The notes under the pieces are model-generated. The model saw nothing but the letters and a program-made list of their open reading frames with translations. It was not told the DNA's origin and made no database searches. Positions 28,351-36,123 of a stretch of DNA of 36,537 nucleotides are shown piece by piece. Position 1 is the stretch's first letter. The number at the start of each line of letters is the position of its first letter. The stretch comes from Elusimicrobiota bacterium (GTDB taxonomy: Bacteria; Elusimicrobiota; UBA5214; JBBAAG01), in assembly GCA_041658405.1 (NCBI GenBank), contig JBBAAG010000025.1, forward strand, positions 1 to 36,537, read 5' to 3'. The translations under genes and the position numbers were made by a program.

Positions 28351-28794
28351 ATGTTATATTCTCAAGCGCGGATGGGCCGTGTGTTTGTTATACGCCTGGA
28401 AGACGGTGATGTAGTGCATGAGTGTATAGAACGTTTTGCACGGGTAAAAAAAATACGTTCCGCTGCGGTGATTATGGTCGGTGGTGCGGATAAGGGCAGC
28501 AGGATTGTTGTTGGCCCCCGTAACGGCCGTGCGAAAAAGATTGTGCCAATGCCGTACTTGTTAAATAATGTATACGAAACCGGCGGGGTGGGGACTATAT
28601 TCCCGGATTCAAAAGGTAATCCTGTCCTGCATTCACACAACTTTTTTGGGAGAAATAATGTCACACGGTCGGGGTGTGTAAGGCTCGGCGTTAAAACCTG
28701 GCATATAATGGAAGTTGTGATAATAGAACTTACCGGCACATGTGCTTCAAGAAAAAAGGATAGAACTACAGGGTTTGAACTTCTGATACCATAA
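28351..28794 (+). CDS. PPC/DUF296 domain protein
   Basis: The 147-residue product is almost entirely one PPC (plant and prokaryote conserved, DUF296) domain. Seen here are the N-terminal V-RLEDGDVVHECIERFA segment, VGTIFPDSKGNPVLHSHNFF with the His94-x-His96 metal-type pair, the SGCVRLGVKTWHIMEVVI segment, and the TGFELL end. Bacterial members are small stand-alone proteins that form trimers and are sometimes DNA-associated; no AT-hook is visible. The gap from the Nudix gene is 39 bp, with a GAAGG about 13 bp before the chosen ATG. An in-frame ATG at 28372, at the MGRVF segment, is an equally plausible start. Function is unknown. Confidence 0.85.
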   Translation: MLYSQARMGRVFVIRLEDGDVVHECIERFARVKKIRSAAVIMVGGADKGSRIVVGPRNGRAKKIVPMPYLLNNVYETGGVGTIFPDSKGNPVLHSHNFFGRNNVTRSGCVRLGVKTWHIMEVVIIELTGTCASRKKDRTTGFELLIP

Positions 28795-28819
28795 CCAAGC
28801 CTGTATACAAAAATTGTGC

Positions 28820-28848
28820 TTGACAGTTTATACCCATAATGATATTAT
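28820..28848 (+). promoter_or_regulatory. Sigma70-like promoter of the efflux operon
   Basis: TTGACA at 28820-28825 is a perfect -35 hexamer. After 17 bp comes TATTAT at 28843-28848, five of six matches to the -10. The spacing is optimal. Transcription would start near 28855, inside the operator, giving a leader of about 75 nt before the TetR start. Confidence 0.85.
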
Positions 28849-28869
28849 GACTGACCAGTCAGTCATAAT
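28844..28869 (+). promoter_or_regulatory. Palindromic TetR operator overlapping the -10 box
   Basis: A 26-bp inverted repeat has perfect 12-bp half-sites, ATTATGACTGAC and GTCAGTCATAAT, with two central bases (CA). It covers most of the -10 hexamer and the predicted start of transcription. The GACTGAC..GTCAGTC core is of the type bound by TetR-family repressors, and the TetR gene lies directly downstream. Binding would block RNA polymerase, so autorepression of the whole pump operon is expected (inference). Confidence 0.85.
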
Positions 28870-28931
28870 GATAGGTGGCAGTAAAACGTACCGGTTTATC
28901 CGGTATTGTTTATCGCAGGAAGAATAGGTTA

Positions 28932-29540
28932 ATGAATAAAGTTAAACTGAACAAAAAAGCGTTGATACTTTCCGCTGCAATGGATGTCGTAGCGGATAAA
29001 GGGTACCACAAAATGTTAGTGGAAGATATTGCGCGCCATGCCGGTGTTGCCAAGGGTACGGTGTACCTGTACTTCAAAACAAAAGAGGAGTTGTTCCACG
29101 CGTTGATAGGGAATACGTTTAATGAAATGTCCGGGTTTATCCTGGCTGCAGAAAAGTCGCCCGGCAGTGTGCGGGATAAGTTAAAAAAAATGCTGCAGTT
29201 ACAATCCGAGTACGTACAGGCTAACCGTAAGGCATTAAATATTATTATGCGCGAACTACAGAACATGGATACGTCTATTGGAAAAGCTCATGCGCTGGTG
29301 ATGAAGAAACAGTTTACCGCTGTTTTTGAAAGTGTCGGGCGTATTATTAATAGAGAAATGACGGGAAATAGTGTTGTCACTCCAAAACGCGCGGCAATAC
29401 TGTTCTTATCGATTGTACAGGCGATGACATTATCAAAAGAAGGTACACATGGTATTGGCCTTAAGGACAAGGGAATCGAAGATGTATTAGATATATATTT
29501 TAATGGTATTGGTAAATACATGAAAAAGTCGGGGGAATAA
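28932..29540 (+). CDS. TetR-family transcriptional repressor of the efflux operon
   Basis: The chosen start is ATG 28932, preceded by AGGAAG at 28917-28922. A GTG at 28875 in the same frame would prefix 19 poorly conserved residues. The 202-residue protein has the TetR helix-turn-helix at residues ~10-56 (ILSAAMDVVADKGYHKM, EDIARHAGVAKGTVYLYF, KTKEELF) followed by an all-helical ligand domain. It is the first gene of an operon with TolC, MFP and RND genes, and its stop (29540) is immediately followed by the channel gene at 29542. A 26-bp palindrome over its promoter is the probable binding site. The inducing ligand cannot be read from sequence. Confidence 0.93.
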   Translation: MNKVKLNKKALILSAAMDVVADKGYHKMLVEDIARHAGVAKGTVYLYFKTKEELFHALIGNTFNEMSGFILAAEKSPGSVRDKLKKMLQLQSEYVQANRKALNIIMRELQNMDTSIGKAHALVMKKQFTAVFESVGRIINREMTGNSVVTPKRAAILFLSIVQAMTLSKEGTHGIGLKDKGIEDVLDIYFNGIGKYMKKSGE

Positions 29541-29541
29541 G

Positions 29542-30894
29542 ATGAAGCTGTTTACTAAAAGGATAGTTATTAATACTCTGTGTTTAAGTACTGCGCTGGT
29601 AGTATTATTAGCAATAACCGCTGTTGCTGCAGAAAAACTTACGGTAGATAAATGCGTGGATTTAGCGCTAAAAAGTTCGCAGGGAATCAAAATTGCGGAA
29701 CAAAAAATGTTATCCTCAAAATATGCTGTTGATGAGGCTAGTGCGCGTAACTTCCCGGATTTTACTTTTATGGCAATGTACGTAAAGATGAGCCCGATGC
29801 CGGAAACTAAAACGTCGTTCCAGATGCCGGTTGGGGTTAATCCTCTAACAGGATCAATTATTTATGCGCCGGTATCGTTCAATATAAAGACAGGGTATGA
29901 TTATCTTTACGATTTCAAACTTTCTGTCTCGCAGCCGCTTTATACTTTCGGGAAAATAGGGTTAGGGGTAAAACAGTCAAAAATTGGTTATAAAGCTGCG
30001 GAGGAAGAACTGCGCCGCGCAAAAAATGAGTTGGTATTCAATACCAAACGCGCGTATTACGGGTTGATGCTTACCCAAAAAATGGTGGCAATCGCGGAAG
30101 AAGCTGTAAAAGTTACTGACGAGCATTATAAAACTATGCAGTTGATGTATGAAGACGGAAAAATATCGAAGTACGATCTTTCCCGTATAAAAGTACAGCT
30201 TACCAACGCGCAGGTAGGATTGATCCGCGCAAAAAACGGCGGGCGTATGGCAAAAGAAGCGGTGGAGGTTATGCTGAAAACTAGTTTGGATAATTACGAA
30301 CTTGAGACCGAGTTTGAGTATAACCCGAACGCTGCTGTTATAGAAGATGTTTTTGCGGAAGCTCTTAAAACCCGGCCTGAACTTAAACAACTTGGGTTTC
30401 AGGAAGATATTATGAATTTATTGGTTAAACTTACCAACGCGTCAGGGCTGCCGAACCTCGCATTATCCGCATCAGCGGATTATAAAATGCCGTATTATAC
30501 CGAAGAAAAATGGGATAGCGCATGGAATGCAAGCCTTGTATTCAACTGGCCATTAAACTTCTATACCGGCGCTAAAGTTAAACAGATGAAGACGAATGTG
30601 GAAACAATGAAGCTTACCCGTTCTCAGGTGGAAGACGGTATACGTTTGGAAACAAAAAAAGCGGTGATTGACCTGAACGAAGCTAAAGAGCGTATTGATG
30701 TACAAAAAGAAAATGTTGAATTAGCAAAAGAAAATTTGAGGATTGCGGATCAGCGGTATAAAGAAGGGTATATGTCGTATGTAGACGTCCGGGATGTACA
30801 GCTTGCGTTGACACAATCTGAAGTAAATTATTACCAGGCGTTGTTTGATTATAATATCGCACAGGCGTCATTAGTAAAAGCAGTAGGGAAATAA
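29542..30894 (+). CDS. TolC-like outer membrane efflux protein
   Basis: The 450-residue product starts with a signal peptide (KRIVINTLCLSTALVVLLAITAVAA) ending at a likely AVAA/E cleavage site. No lipobox cysteine is present, so it is probably not a lipoprotein. Two OEP-type repeats are visible. The first has LTVDKCVDLALKSS, SVSQPLYTFGKIGLGV and the long helical segment AYYGLMLTQKMVAIAEEAVK. The second has LVFNWPLNFYTGAKVKQM and the helix ELAKENLRIADQRYKEGYMS. This repeated strand-helix layout matches the TolC trimeric tunnel. A GGGGGA Shine-Dalgarno overlaps the end of the TetR gene, suggesting translational coupling. It would provide the outer-membrane exit for the pump. Confidence 0.93.
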   Translation: MKLFTKRIVINTLCLSTALVVLLAITAVAAEKLTVDKCVDLALKSSQGIKIAEQKMLSSKYAVDEASARNFPDFTFMAMYVKMSPMPETKTSFQMPVGVNPLTGSIIYAPVSFNIKTGYDYLYDFKLSVSQPLYTFGKIGLGVKQSKIGYKAAEEELRRAKNELVFNTKRAYYGLMLTQKMVAIAEEAVKVTDEHYKTMQLMYEDGKISKYDLSRIKVQLTNAQVGLIRAKNGGRMAKEAVEVMLKTSLDNYELETEFEYNPNAAVIEDVFAEALKTRPELKQLGFQEDIMNLLVKLTNASGLPNLALSASADYKMPYYTEEKWDSAWNASLVFNWPLNFYTGAKVKQMKTNVETMKLTRSQVEDGIRLETKKAVIDLNEAKERIDVQKENVELAKENLRIADQRYKEGYMSYVDVRDVQLALTQSEVNYYQALFDYNIAQASLVKAVGK

Positions 30895-30940
30895 TTATAT
30901 ATTCTGGAGTTAGTAAAAAAGAAGGAGTGTTTAGTGTTTT

Positions 30941-31879
30941 ATGCGTAAAGTAATTATTTGGGTAGTGGTAGTCTTGTTTATAGGCCTTATAGGGTACAGG
31001 GTAACAGTTTCAATTGGAAAGTTTACAAAAAAAACTGTGGCAAAAACTGAAGATACCGGCGTACCTGTGGAAGTTGTGAAAGTGCGTACAGGCGATATCG
31101 CTGACCGGCTTAACCTCACGGGTAATGTTATGGCGAATGAAACGGTTAACGTGTACGCAAAAGTTCCGGGTAAACTACAAAAGTATTTGGTAAGCGAAGG
31201 GGATAATGTTGCCGTCGATCAGGTTGTTGCGATGGTAAACCGTGACGAGCCGGGGTTTGATTATGCGGAATCACCGGTAAAAACTAATATTGCGGGGATC
31301 GTATCAAAACGGTATCCTGACATTGGCGCGTTGGTATCCCCGGCAGCAGGCGGCGCGGTAGCAATGGCTACGCCAGTAATTACTGTCGTTAATATTGACA
31401 AAGTTAAGGTTGTAGTTGACGTCGTAGAAAAAGATGTTGCTAAAGTTAGTAAGGATTTATCTGCACAGGTAAAAGTTGATGCGTACCCCAAACGTACGTT
31501 CACAGGAACCGTTACGTCGGTCAGCCCGATGATTGACCAGATGAGCCGTACCGCGAAAATTGAAATTACAGTGGATAACACGGAACGGTTACTCCGTCCC
31601 GGGATGTTTGCGAATGTAGATATTCTGGTGAGTTACCATTCAGGGCGTATACTTGTACCGGTAAAGTGTATCATAGAAAAACCTGATGGAACAAAACGGG
31701 TAATGGTAATAAAAAGCAATATCGCGGAGGACCGGGCGGTTACCGTAGGGTTTACTGATAACAATAACGCAGAAATCCTATCCGGCCTTAAATACGGCGA
31801 GTACGCAGTTTCTACCGGGCAGCAAAGGCTTACTAACGGGATAAAAGCTGCGATTATATCCGGTGGGGAGAAAGAGTAA
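30941..31879 (+). CDS. RND membrane fusion protein, hairpin-less (BesA-like)
   Basis: The 312-residue product has an N-terminal membrane anchor (VIIWVVVVLFIGLIGYRV) and is not a lipoprotein. The two lipoyl half-motifs are present: VPGKLQKYLVSEGDNVAVDQ and TNIAGIVSKRYPDIGALVSP. Only about a dozen residues (100-112, NRDEPGFDYAESP) lie between them, so the usual alpha-helical hairpin is absent. The beta-barrel (DAYPKRTFTGTVTSVSPMID) and membrane-proximal domain (ILVPVKCIIEKPDG ... NGIKAAIISG) follow. Its length fits hairpin-less MFPs such as BesA of Borrelia, while AcrA is nearer 400. An AAGGAG lies 13 bp before the ATG. It couples the permease to the TolC-like channel in the periplasm. Confidence 0.92.
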   Translation: MRKVIIWVVVVLFIGLIGYRVTVSIGKFTKKTVAKTEDTGVPVEVVKVRTGDIADRLNLTGNVMANETVNVYAKVPGKLQKYLVSEGDNVAVDQVVAMVNRDEPGFDYAESPVKTNIAGIVSKRYPDIGALVSPAAGGAVAMATPVITVVNIDKVKVVVDVVEKDVAKVSKDLSAQVKVDAYPKRTFTGTVTSVSPMIDQMSRTAKIEITVDNTERLLRPGMFANVDILVSYHSGRILVPVKCIIEKPDGTKRVMVIKSNIAEDRAVTVGFTDNNNAEILSGLKYGEYAVSTGQQRLTNGIKAAIISGGEKE

Positions 31880-31884
31880 AGTAT

Positions 31885-34800
31885 ATGTTTATATCAGAGT
31901 ATTCAATAAAAAAACCAATAACTGTTTTGATGGCCGCAATTGCGGTCATCGTACTCGGGGTGATAGCTTTTACACAATTAAAAATTGATTTGTATCCCGA
32001 TATGTCATTCCCGATGGCGGCGGTGATAACGACGTATAAAGGTGCAAGCCCTGCCGAGATCGAGTCAATGGTTACACGTCCGTTGGAGAAAGTTATAAGT
32101 ACTGTTACCAACATTAAACAGGTATCTTCACAATCATTTTCTGAAATGTCACTGGTGATGGCGGAGTTTAACTGGGAAACAGATATGGATGCTGCCGGGA
32201 TAAACGTCCGTGAAAAGATTGATATGATCAAAGGTATGATGCCTAAGGATATGTCTAACCCGCTGGTGTTCAAGTTTGACCCGTCAATGATGCCGGTCAT
32301 GATGATAAGCCTTACTGGCCCGCAAAGCCCCGCGGAATTGCGTATGCTGGCGGATGATATTGTTGGGCCCGGGATTGAGCGTATTGAAGGCGTTGCTTCA
32401 GCAACGGTTAATGGCGGGTTACAACGCGAAATACGGGTGGAACTTAACCGTTCACGCGTATACGGGTTTGGGTTGTCGGTACAGCAAATTACAGGTGCAA
32501 TCGGGATGTCAAACCTTACGCTTCCCGGCGGTGAAGTTGAGGACGGGGATATGAGTTTTTATGTCCGTACTGTCGGGCAGATTAGAGAAGTTAAACAACT
32601 TGAGGATGTAGTGGTGGGAAACCAGGCTGGGGTTCCTATATATCTAAAAGACGTGGCGGATATTAAAGATGATTATATAGAACAAACCCAGTACATACGC
32701 ATAAACGGTATGCCGGGGATAATGATTCAGGTACAAAAAGCTTCCAGCGAAAATACTGTGCAGGTAGCGCGGAGGATAAAGGCAAGTTTTGACAAAATTA
32801 AACGCCAGTTACCCCAGGGGTGTGATATTAAACCAATGATGGATACATCGATATTCATTGAAAAATCAATAGGTAACGTACAGAGGTCTACTTTGGAAGG
32901 CGGGTTACTTGCGATCATTATTATCCTGATATTCTTACGTAGTTTCAGGAGTACGTTTATTATATCCTTAGCCATACCGTTATCTGTTATTGCAACGTTT
33001 GTACTGCTATACTTCGGTAAACTTACATTAAACATTGCTACGCTTGGCGGCCTTGCGCTGGGTGTGGGGAGGTTGGTGGACGACGCTATAGTTGTGCTGG
33101 AAAGTATTTACCGGCATATACAAAAAGGTGAGTCACCAATGGACGCGTCTGTTAACGGTGCAAAAGAAGTCGGGCTAGCAGTTATCGCATCAACAATAAC
33201 AACTGTTGTGGTGTTTGTCCCGATGCTGTTTGTCACCGGGTTGGCATCTATAATATTCAAGCCTATGGCGTACACAATATCATTTGCGTTAGTAGCGTCA
33301 CTGGCAGTGTCACTGACAGTCATCCCGTTGTTGACATCAAAGTTTCTTCATGTACAAAAAACGCAAGGTAAGTTTTTTAAAACGTTAGAAGCGTTTTTTG
33401 ATAATGTTGATACGCAATACCAAAAACTTATTGAATGGGCGCTTGGGCATAGAAAAATTGTTATTTTCGGTGTAACAGGTTTGTTAATTTTAAGTTTTGT
33501 ACTTATCCCGTTTGTGGGTACCGAGTTCATGCCGTCAGCGGATGAAGGAGAGTTGTCTATAACAGTCAAGATGCCGTTGGGGACAAAACTTGAGAAAACT
33601 AATACTGTAATGCAGCAGGTGGAAGAAATTGTTATGAAGAATACGCCTGAGCTTGATACCATGCAAATGCGCCTGGGTACCAGCGGTAGCGGCCTTGCGG
33701 CATTAGCGTCATTATTTACGGGTGGCGGCGGGTCAGATACCGGGTCACTAAGAATTTCGTTGGTAGAACTTTCTAAACGTAAACGTTCAACTGAAGAAGT
33801 TACTGATGCTTTGCGCCCGTTATTAAAAAATATTCCCGGTACGGAAGTTAAGTTTGGAAGCGGGGCAGGCATGGCGGTAGGTATGATGGGCGGTTCGGCG
33901 TTACAGACAGAAATCCGGGGTTATGATTTTGGGGTTACACAAAAACTTGCGGAACAGGTGAAAGAACTTATGACCGGCCTTGCGGGGGTTAAGGATATAA
34001 GTATCAGCCGGGAAGCCGGGTTACCGGAACTTGAGGTGGTTGTTGACCGTAAACGCGCAGCGGCACTGGGATTATCCGTTGTGCAGATAGCGTCTTCGTT
34101 ACAGACGAATATGGAAGGAAGTATCGCGTCATTGTACCGTGACCCGGAGGTAGGGAAAGAATATAATATTTTTGTGCAGTTAAGGAAAACTGACCGTTCG
34201 ACGATCAGTGATTTAGATAAAGTATTTGTAACATCACCAATGGGTAAACAAGTACCGTTGTCGAACCTCGTTAAGATTGAACGCAGGACAGGCCCGTCAA
34301 AAATTGAACGAAAAAATCAGGTGAGGATAGTTACGGTATCCGCTAATGTTATTGGCCGTCCATCAGGAACGGTGTCGGAAGAGTTGAAGAAGCTAATCCA
34401 GCAAAAGGTTGTTATACCGGCAAATTATAATATTGATGTAGCAGGAAGTTATAAGGATCAGCAGAACGCGTTCAGGGACCTTCTGTTTGCGTTACTACTC
34501 GCTATTCTTTTGATATACATGGTATTAGCCTCACAGTTTGAATCATTTATTGACCCGTTCATTATTATGTTTTCAGTTCCACTGGGTATCATCGGTGTGA
34601 TCTGGGGATTGTTCCTCACAGGGTATACGCTTAACGTTGTATCATTCATCGGTATAATTATGATGGTTGGGATTGTGGTATCCAACGGTATATTGCTGGT
34701 AGACTACACAAACCATCTCCGCAGGGAAGGGATGGACTTGTATAAAGCTGTTGCAATCGCCGGGCATACGAGGTTACGGCCGATATTGATGACCACGTTG

Positions 34801-34983
34801 ACAACTATAATTGGGATGCTGCCGTTAGCTTTGGGGATCGGTGAAGGCGGCGAGATTGAAGCACCGATGGCAGTGGCTGTTATTGCAGGGTTGACGGTTT
34901 CTACATTTTTAACACTGGTATTTGTTCCGACGTTATACACTGTTATTGAGGAACGGTTTAAACACAGAACTAACGTAGAATAA
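31885..34983 (+). CDS. RND efflux permease (HAE1/AcrB-like)
   Basis: The 1032-residue product has the full RND layout of two six-helix halves, each with a large periplasmic loop. Seen are the N-terminal SIKKPITVLMAAIAVIVLGV, PDMSFPMAAV, and the TM4 pair Asp399-Asp400 in GRLVDDAIVVLES. IIMFSVPLGIIGVIWGLFL and GIIMMVGIVVSNGILLVDY mark the TM9-TM10 region. The position equivalent to AcrB Lys940 appears to be Ser933, so the proton relay differs from AcrB, as in other Gram-positive/spirochaete-like members. It starts 5 bp after the MFP stop. It is a proton-driven exporter of drugs, lipids or other small molecules; the substrate cannot be predicted from sequence. Confidence 0.95.
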   Translation: MFISEYSIKKPITVLMAAIAVIVLGVIAFTQLKIDLYPDMSFPMAAVITTYKGASPAEIESMVTRPLEKVISTVTNIKQVSSQSFSEMSLVMAEFNWETDMDAAGINVREKIDMIKGMMPKDMSNPLVFKFDPSMMPVMMISLTGPQSPAELRMLADDIVGPGIERIEGVASATVNGGLQREIRVELNRSRVYGFGLSVQQITGAIGMSNLTLPGGEVEDGDMSFYVRTVGQIREVKQLEDVVVGNQAGVPIYLKDVADIKDDYIEQTQYIRINGMPGIMIQVQKASSENTVQVARRIKASFDKIKRQLPQGCDIKPMMDTSIFIEKSIGNVQRSTLEGGLLAIIIILIFLRSFRSTFIISLAIPLSVIATFVLLYFGKLTLNIATLGGLALGVGRLVDDAIVVLESIYRHIQKGESPMDASVNGAKEVGLAVIASTITTVVVFVPMLFVTGLASIIFKPMAYTISFALVASLAVSLTVIPLLTSKFLHVQKTQGKFFKTLEAFFDNVDTQYQKLIEWALGHRKIVIFGVTGLLILSFVLIPFVGTEFMPSADEGELSITVKMPLGTKLEKTNTVMQQVEEIVMKNTPELDTMQMRLGTSGSGLAALASLFTGGGGSDTGSLRISLVELSKRKRSTEEVTDALRPLLKNIPGTEVKFGSGAGMAVGMMGGSALQTEIRGYDFGVTQKLAEQVKELMTGLAGVKDISISREAGLPELEVVVDRKRAAALGLSVVQIASSLQTNMEGSIASLYRDPEVGKEYNIFVQLRKTDRSTISDLDKVFVTSPMGKQVPLSNLVKIERRTGPSKIERKNQVRIVTVSANVIGRPSGTVSEELKKLIQQKVVIPANYNIDVAGSYKDQQNAFRDLLFALLLAILLIYMVLASQFESFIDPFIIMFSVPLGIIGVIWGLFLTGYTLNVVSFIGIIMMVGIVVSNGILLVDYTNHLRREGMDLYKAVAIAGHTRLRPILMTTLTTIIGMLPLALGIGEGGEIEAPMAVAVIAGLTVSTFLTLVFVPTLYTVIEERFKHRTNVE

Positions 34984-35116
34984 ACAGCAAGGATAGGTTT
35001 TAGTGAAACAAAATAACTCGCCAAACTTGTTCGGTAAACTGGTGTTTGAATAACAATTATGTAGCAAGGTTAATTATAGCAATCATATACTTTTGAAGAA
35101 TAACACTATTTGCAAT
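34984..35116. other. Intergenic region after the efflux operon, nothing clear
   Basis: I saw no convincing rho-independent terminator (no GC stem with a T run) and no conserved RNA. A 16-codon frame from GTG 35003 to a stop at 35053, with an AAGG ahead of it, is too short to call a gene. The promoter of the next gene follows at 35117. Confidence 0.4.
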
Positions 35117-35145
35117 TTGACAACGATGTCGAGTCATGTTATTAT
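35117..35145 (+). promoter_or_regulatory. Sigma70-like promoter of the ORF6N gene
   Basis: TTGACA at 35117-35122, a 17-bp spacer, and TATTAT at 35140-35145. Hexamers and spacing are identical to those of the efflux operon promoter. Transcription would start near 35152 and give a ~70-nt leader containing a small hairpin. Confidence 0.75.
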
Positions 35146-35167
35146 TTTACACGGCTTTGGCATATTG

Positions 35168-35183
35168 CATACCTCATGGTATG
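35168..35183 (+). promoter_or_regulatory. Small leader hairpin upstream of the ORF6N gene
   Basis: CATACC (35168-35173), loop TCAT, GGTATG (35178-35183) form a perfect 6-bp stem. A competing pairing exists between CCTCAT (35172-35177) and ATGAGG (35189-35194). Both lie in the predicted 5' leader; a regulatory role is only a possibility. Confidence 0.35.
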
Positions 35184-35223
35184 GGACGATGAGGATTCGA
35201 GTGTTATTTAAGAAGAGGTATAT

Positions 35224-35723
35224 ATGAACAAAGTACTTGTTTTGCAAGAAAGTATTGAAAGTAAGATTCTGTTAATCCGCGGGAAAAAGGTAATGCTGGA
35301 CCGTGACTTGGCTAATCTCTACGGAGTAGATACACGAGTATTAAACCAAGCGGTAAGAAGAAATATTAAAAGATTTCCCGTTGATTGTTTACTCTTACAC
35401 GAGACGAGATAAGGAACTTATCACAAATTGTGATAAGTTCAAAGATTAAACACTCGCCAAATGTATTCGTGTTTACTGAGCAAGGCGTCGCTATGTTATC
35501 CGGAGTTTTGAATAGCAATCGTGCTATTATAGTAAATATCCAAATAATGCGGACATTCACCAAGTTAAGAGAAATTATTGCTACACATAAAAACCTGCAA
35601 CGAAAAATTGATGATATGGAAAAGAGATATGACCAACAATTTCAGGTGGTGTTCAAAGCAATCCGGCAGTTGTTTAGTCCTAAACGGGAAAAACCGAAAA
35701 AACAAATTGGGTTTCTGAAATAA
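35224..35723 (+). pseudogene. ORF6N-domain (phage/mobile-type) gene, frameshifted
   Basis: Two overlapping frames together make an ORF6N protein. The first (35224-35412) carries SKILLIRGKKVMLDRDLANLYGV and VRRNIKRFPVD, then runs out of frame and stops. The second, readable from about 35385, carries FTLTRDEIRNLSQIV, FTEQGVAMLSGVLNS and NRAIIVNIQIMRTFTKLRE, then a coiled-coil-like tail ending at 35723. The family normally reads ...RFP-DF(M)F-LT-EE-..., so a net loss of 1 or 4 bases near 35380-35386 explains the break. The gene keeps a consensus promoter and an AGAGG Shine-Dalgarno, so the break looks recent, or could be a sequencing error. ORF6N proteins are associated with phage and mobile islands and are presumed DNA-binding. 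Confidence 0.8.
35414..35440. repeat. Perfect 27-nt palindrome inside the ORF6N pseudogene
   Basis: Two 13-base arms, GAACTTATCACAA and TTGTGATAAGTTC, are perfectly complementary around a single central A. It lies about 30 bases downstream of the frameshift and encodes the RNLSQIVISS segment in the second frame. Chance occurrence of such a long perfect palindrome at a given site is low. Confidence 0.8.
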
Positions 35724-35758
35724 CTTGTGTCAAAACAAGGGATGTAGGTTGTGAACAT

Positions 35759-36109
35759 ATGGCAGAACCCGGTGAAAAAGTTTTGTTCTCGATATGGTAT
35801 ACCACTAATGATTCAACTGCAACGTACCGCGCAAGCGTTATTCCCAGGATTGACGATAAACCCACGGGAGAATATATAGAAGTGTTCTCCAATACTTCAG
35901 ACGGCGAGTGGAGAGAACTGTCATTAATTTATACTGCCAGGGCGCGAGTAAACAGTTTGAGTTTTAATATTAAACCGCTAAACACGCATAAACATGCGCG
36001 GATATGGCTTGACGATGTGATAATATCAAAATTGCCGGTGTCTAAACTATCATTTTTGGACAACGAAAATGTTGTGATTAACAAATCCGGAGAAGACGCG
36101 CCGGAATAG
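35759..36109 (+). CDS. Fragment of a carbohydrate-binding-like (jelly-roll) domain
   Basis: The frame from ATG 35759 gives 116 residues without a signal peptide. VLFSIWYTTNDSTATYRASV, GEWRELSLIYTARARVNSLSF and HARIWLDDVIISKLP follow the pattern of family-4/9 carbohydrate-binding-like beta-sandwich domains (W---L---Y-A--------F------ARIWLDDV). The frame stays open upstream to 35684 without a better start, overlapping the end of the pseudogene. I read it as the 3' remnant of a larger surface protein, cut when the ORF6N gene arrived; a short stand-alone gene is less likely. Confidence 0.5.
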   Translation: MAEPGEKVLFSIWYTTNDSTATYRASVIPRIDDKPTGEYIEVFSNTSDGEWRELSLIYTARARVNSLSFNIKPLNTHKHARIWLDDVIISKLPVSKLSFLDNENVVINKSGEDAPE

Positions 36110-36123
36110 AATAATCCCGGATT

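Noticed and set aside
28875..28931. GTG 28875 as start of the TetR gene
   Set aside because: The ATG at 28932 has AGGAAG at proper distance and matches the family's usual N-terminus.
35003..35053. 16-codon frame with an upstream AAGG after the RND gene
   Set aside because: Too short and without a recognisable motif. A 10-base match (actcgccaaa) to 35452-35461 in the ORF6N gene is probably chance.
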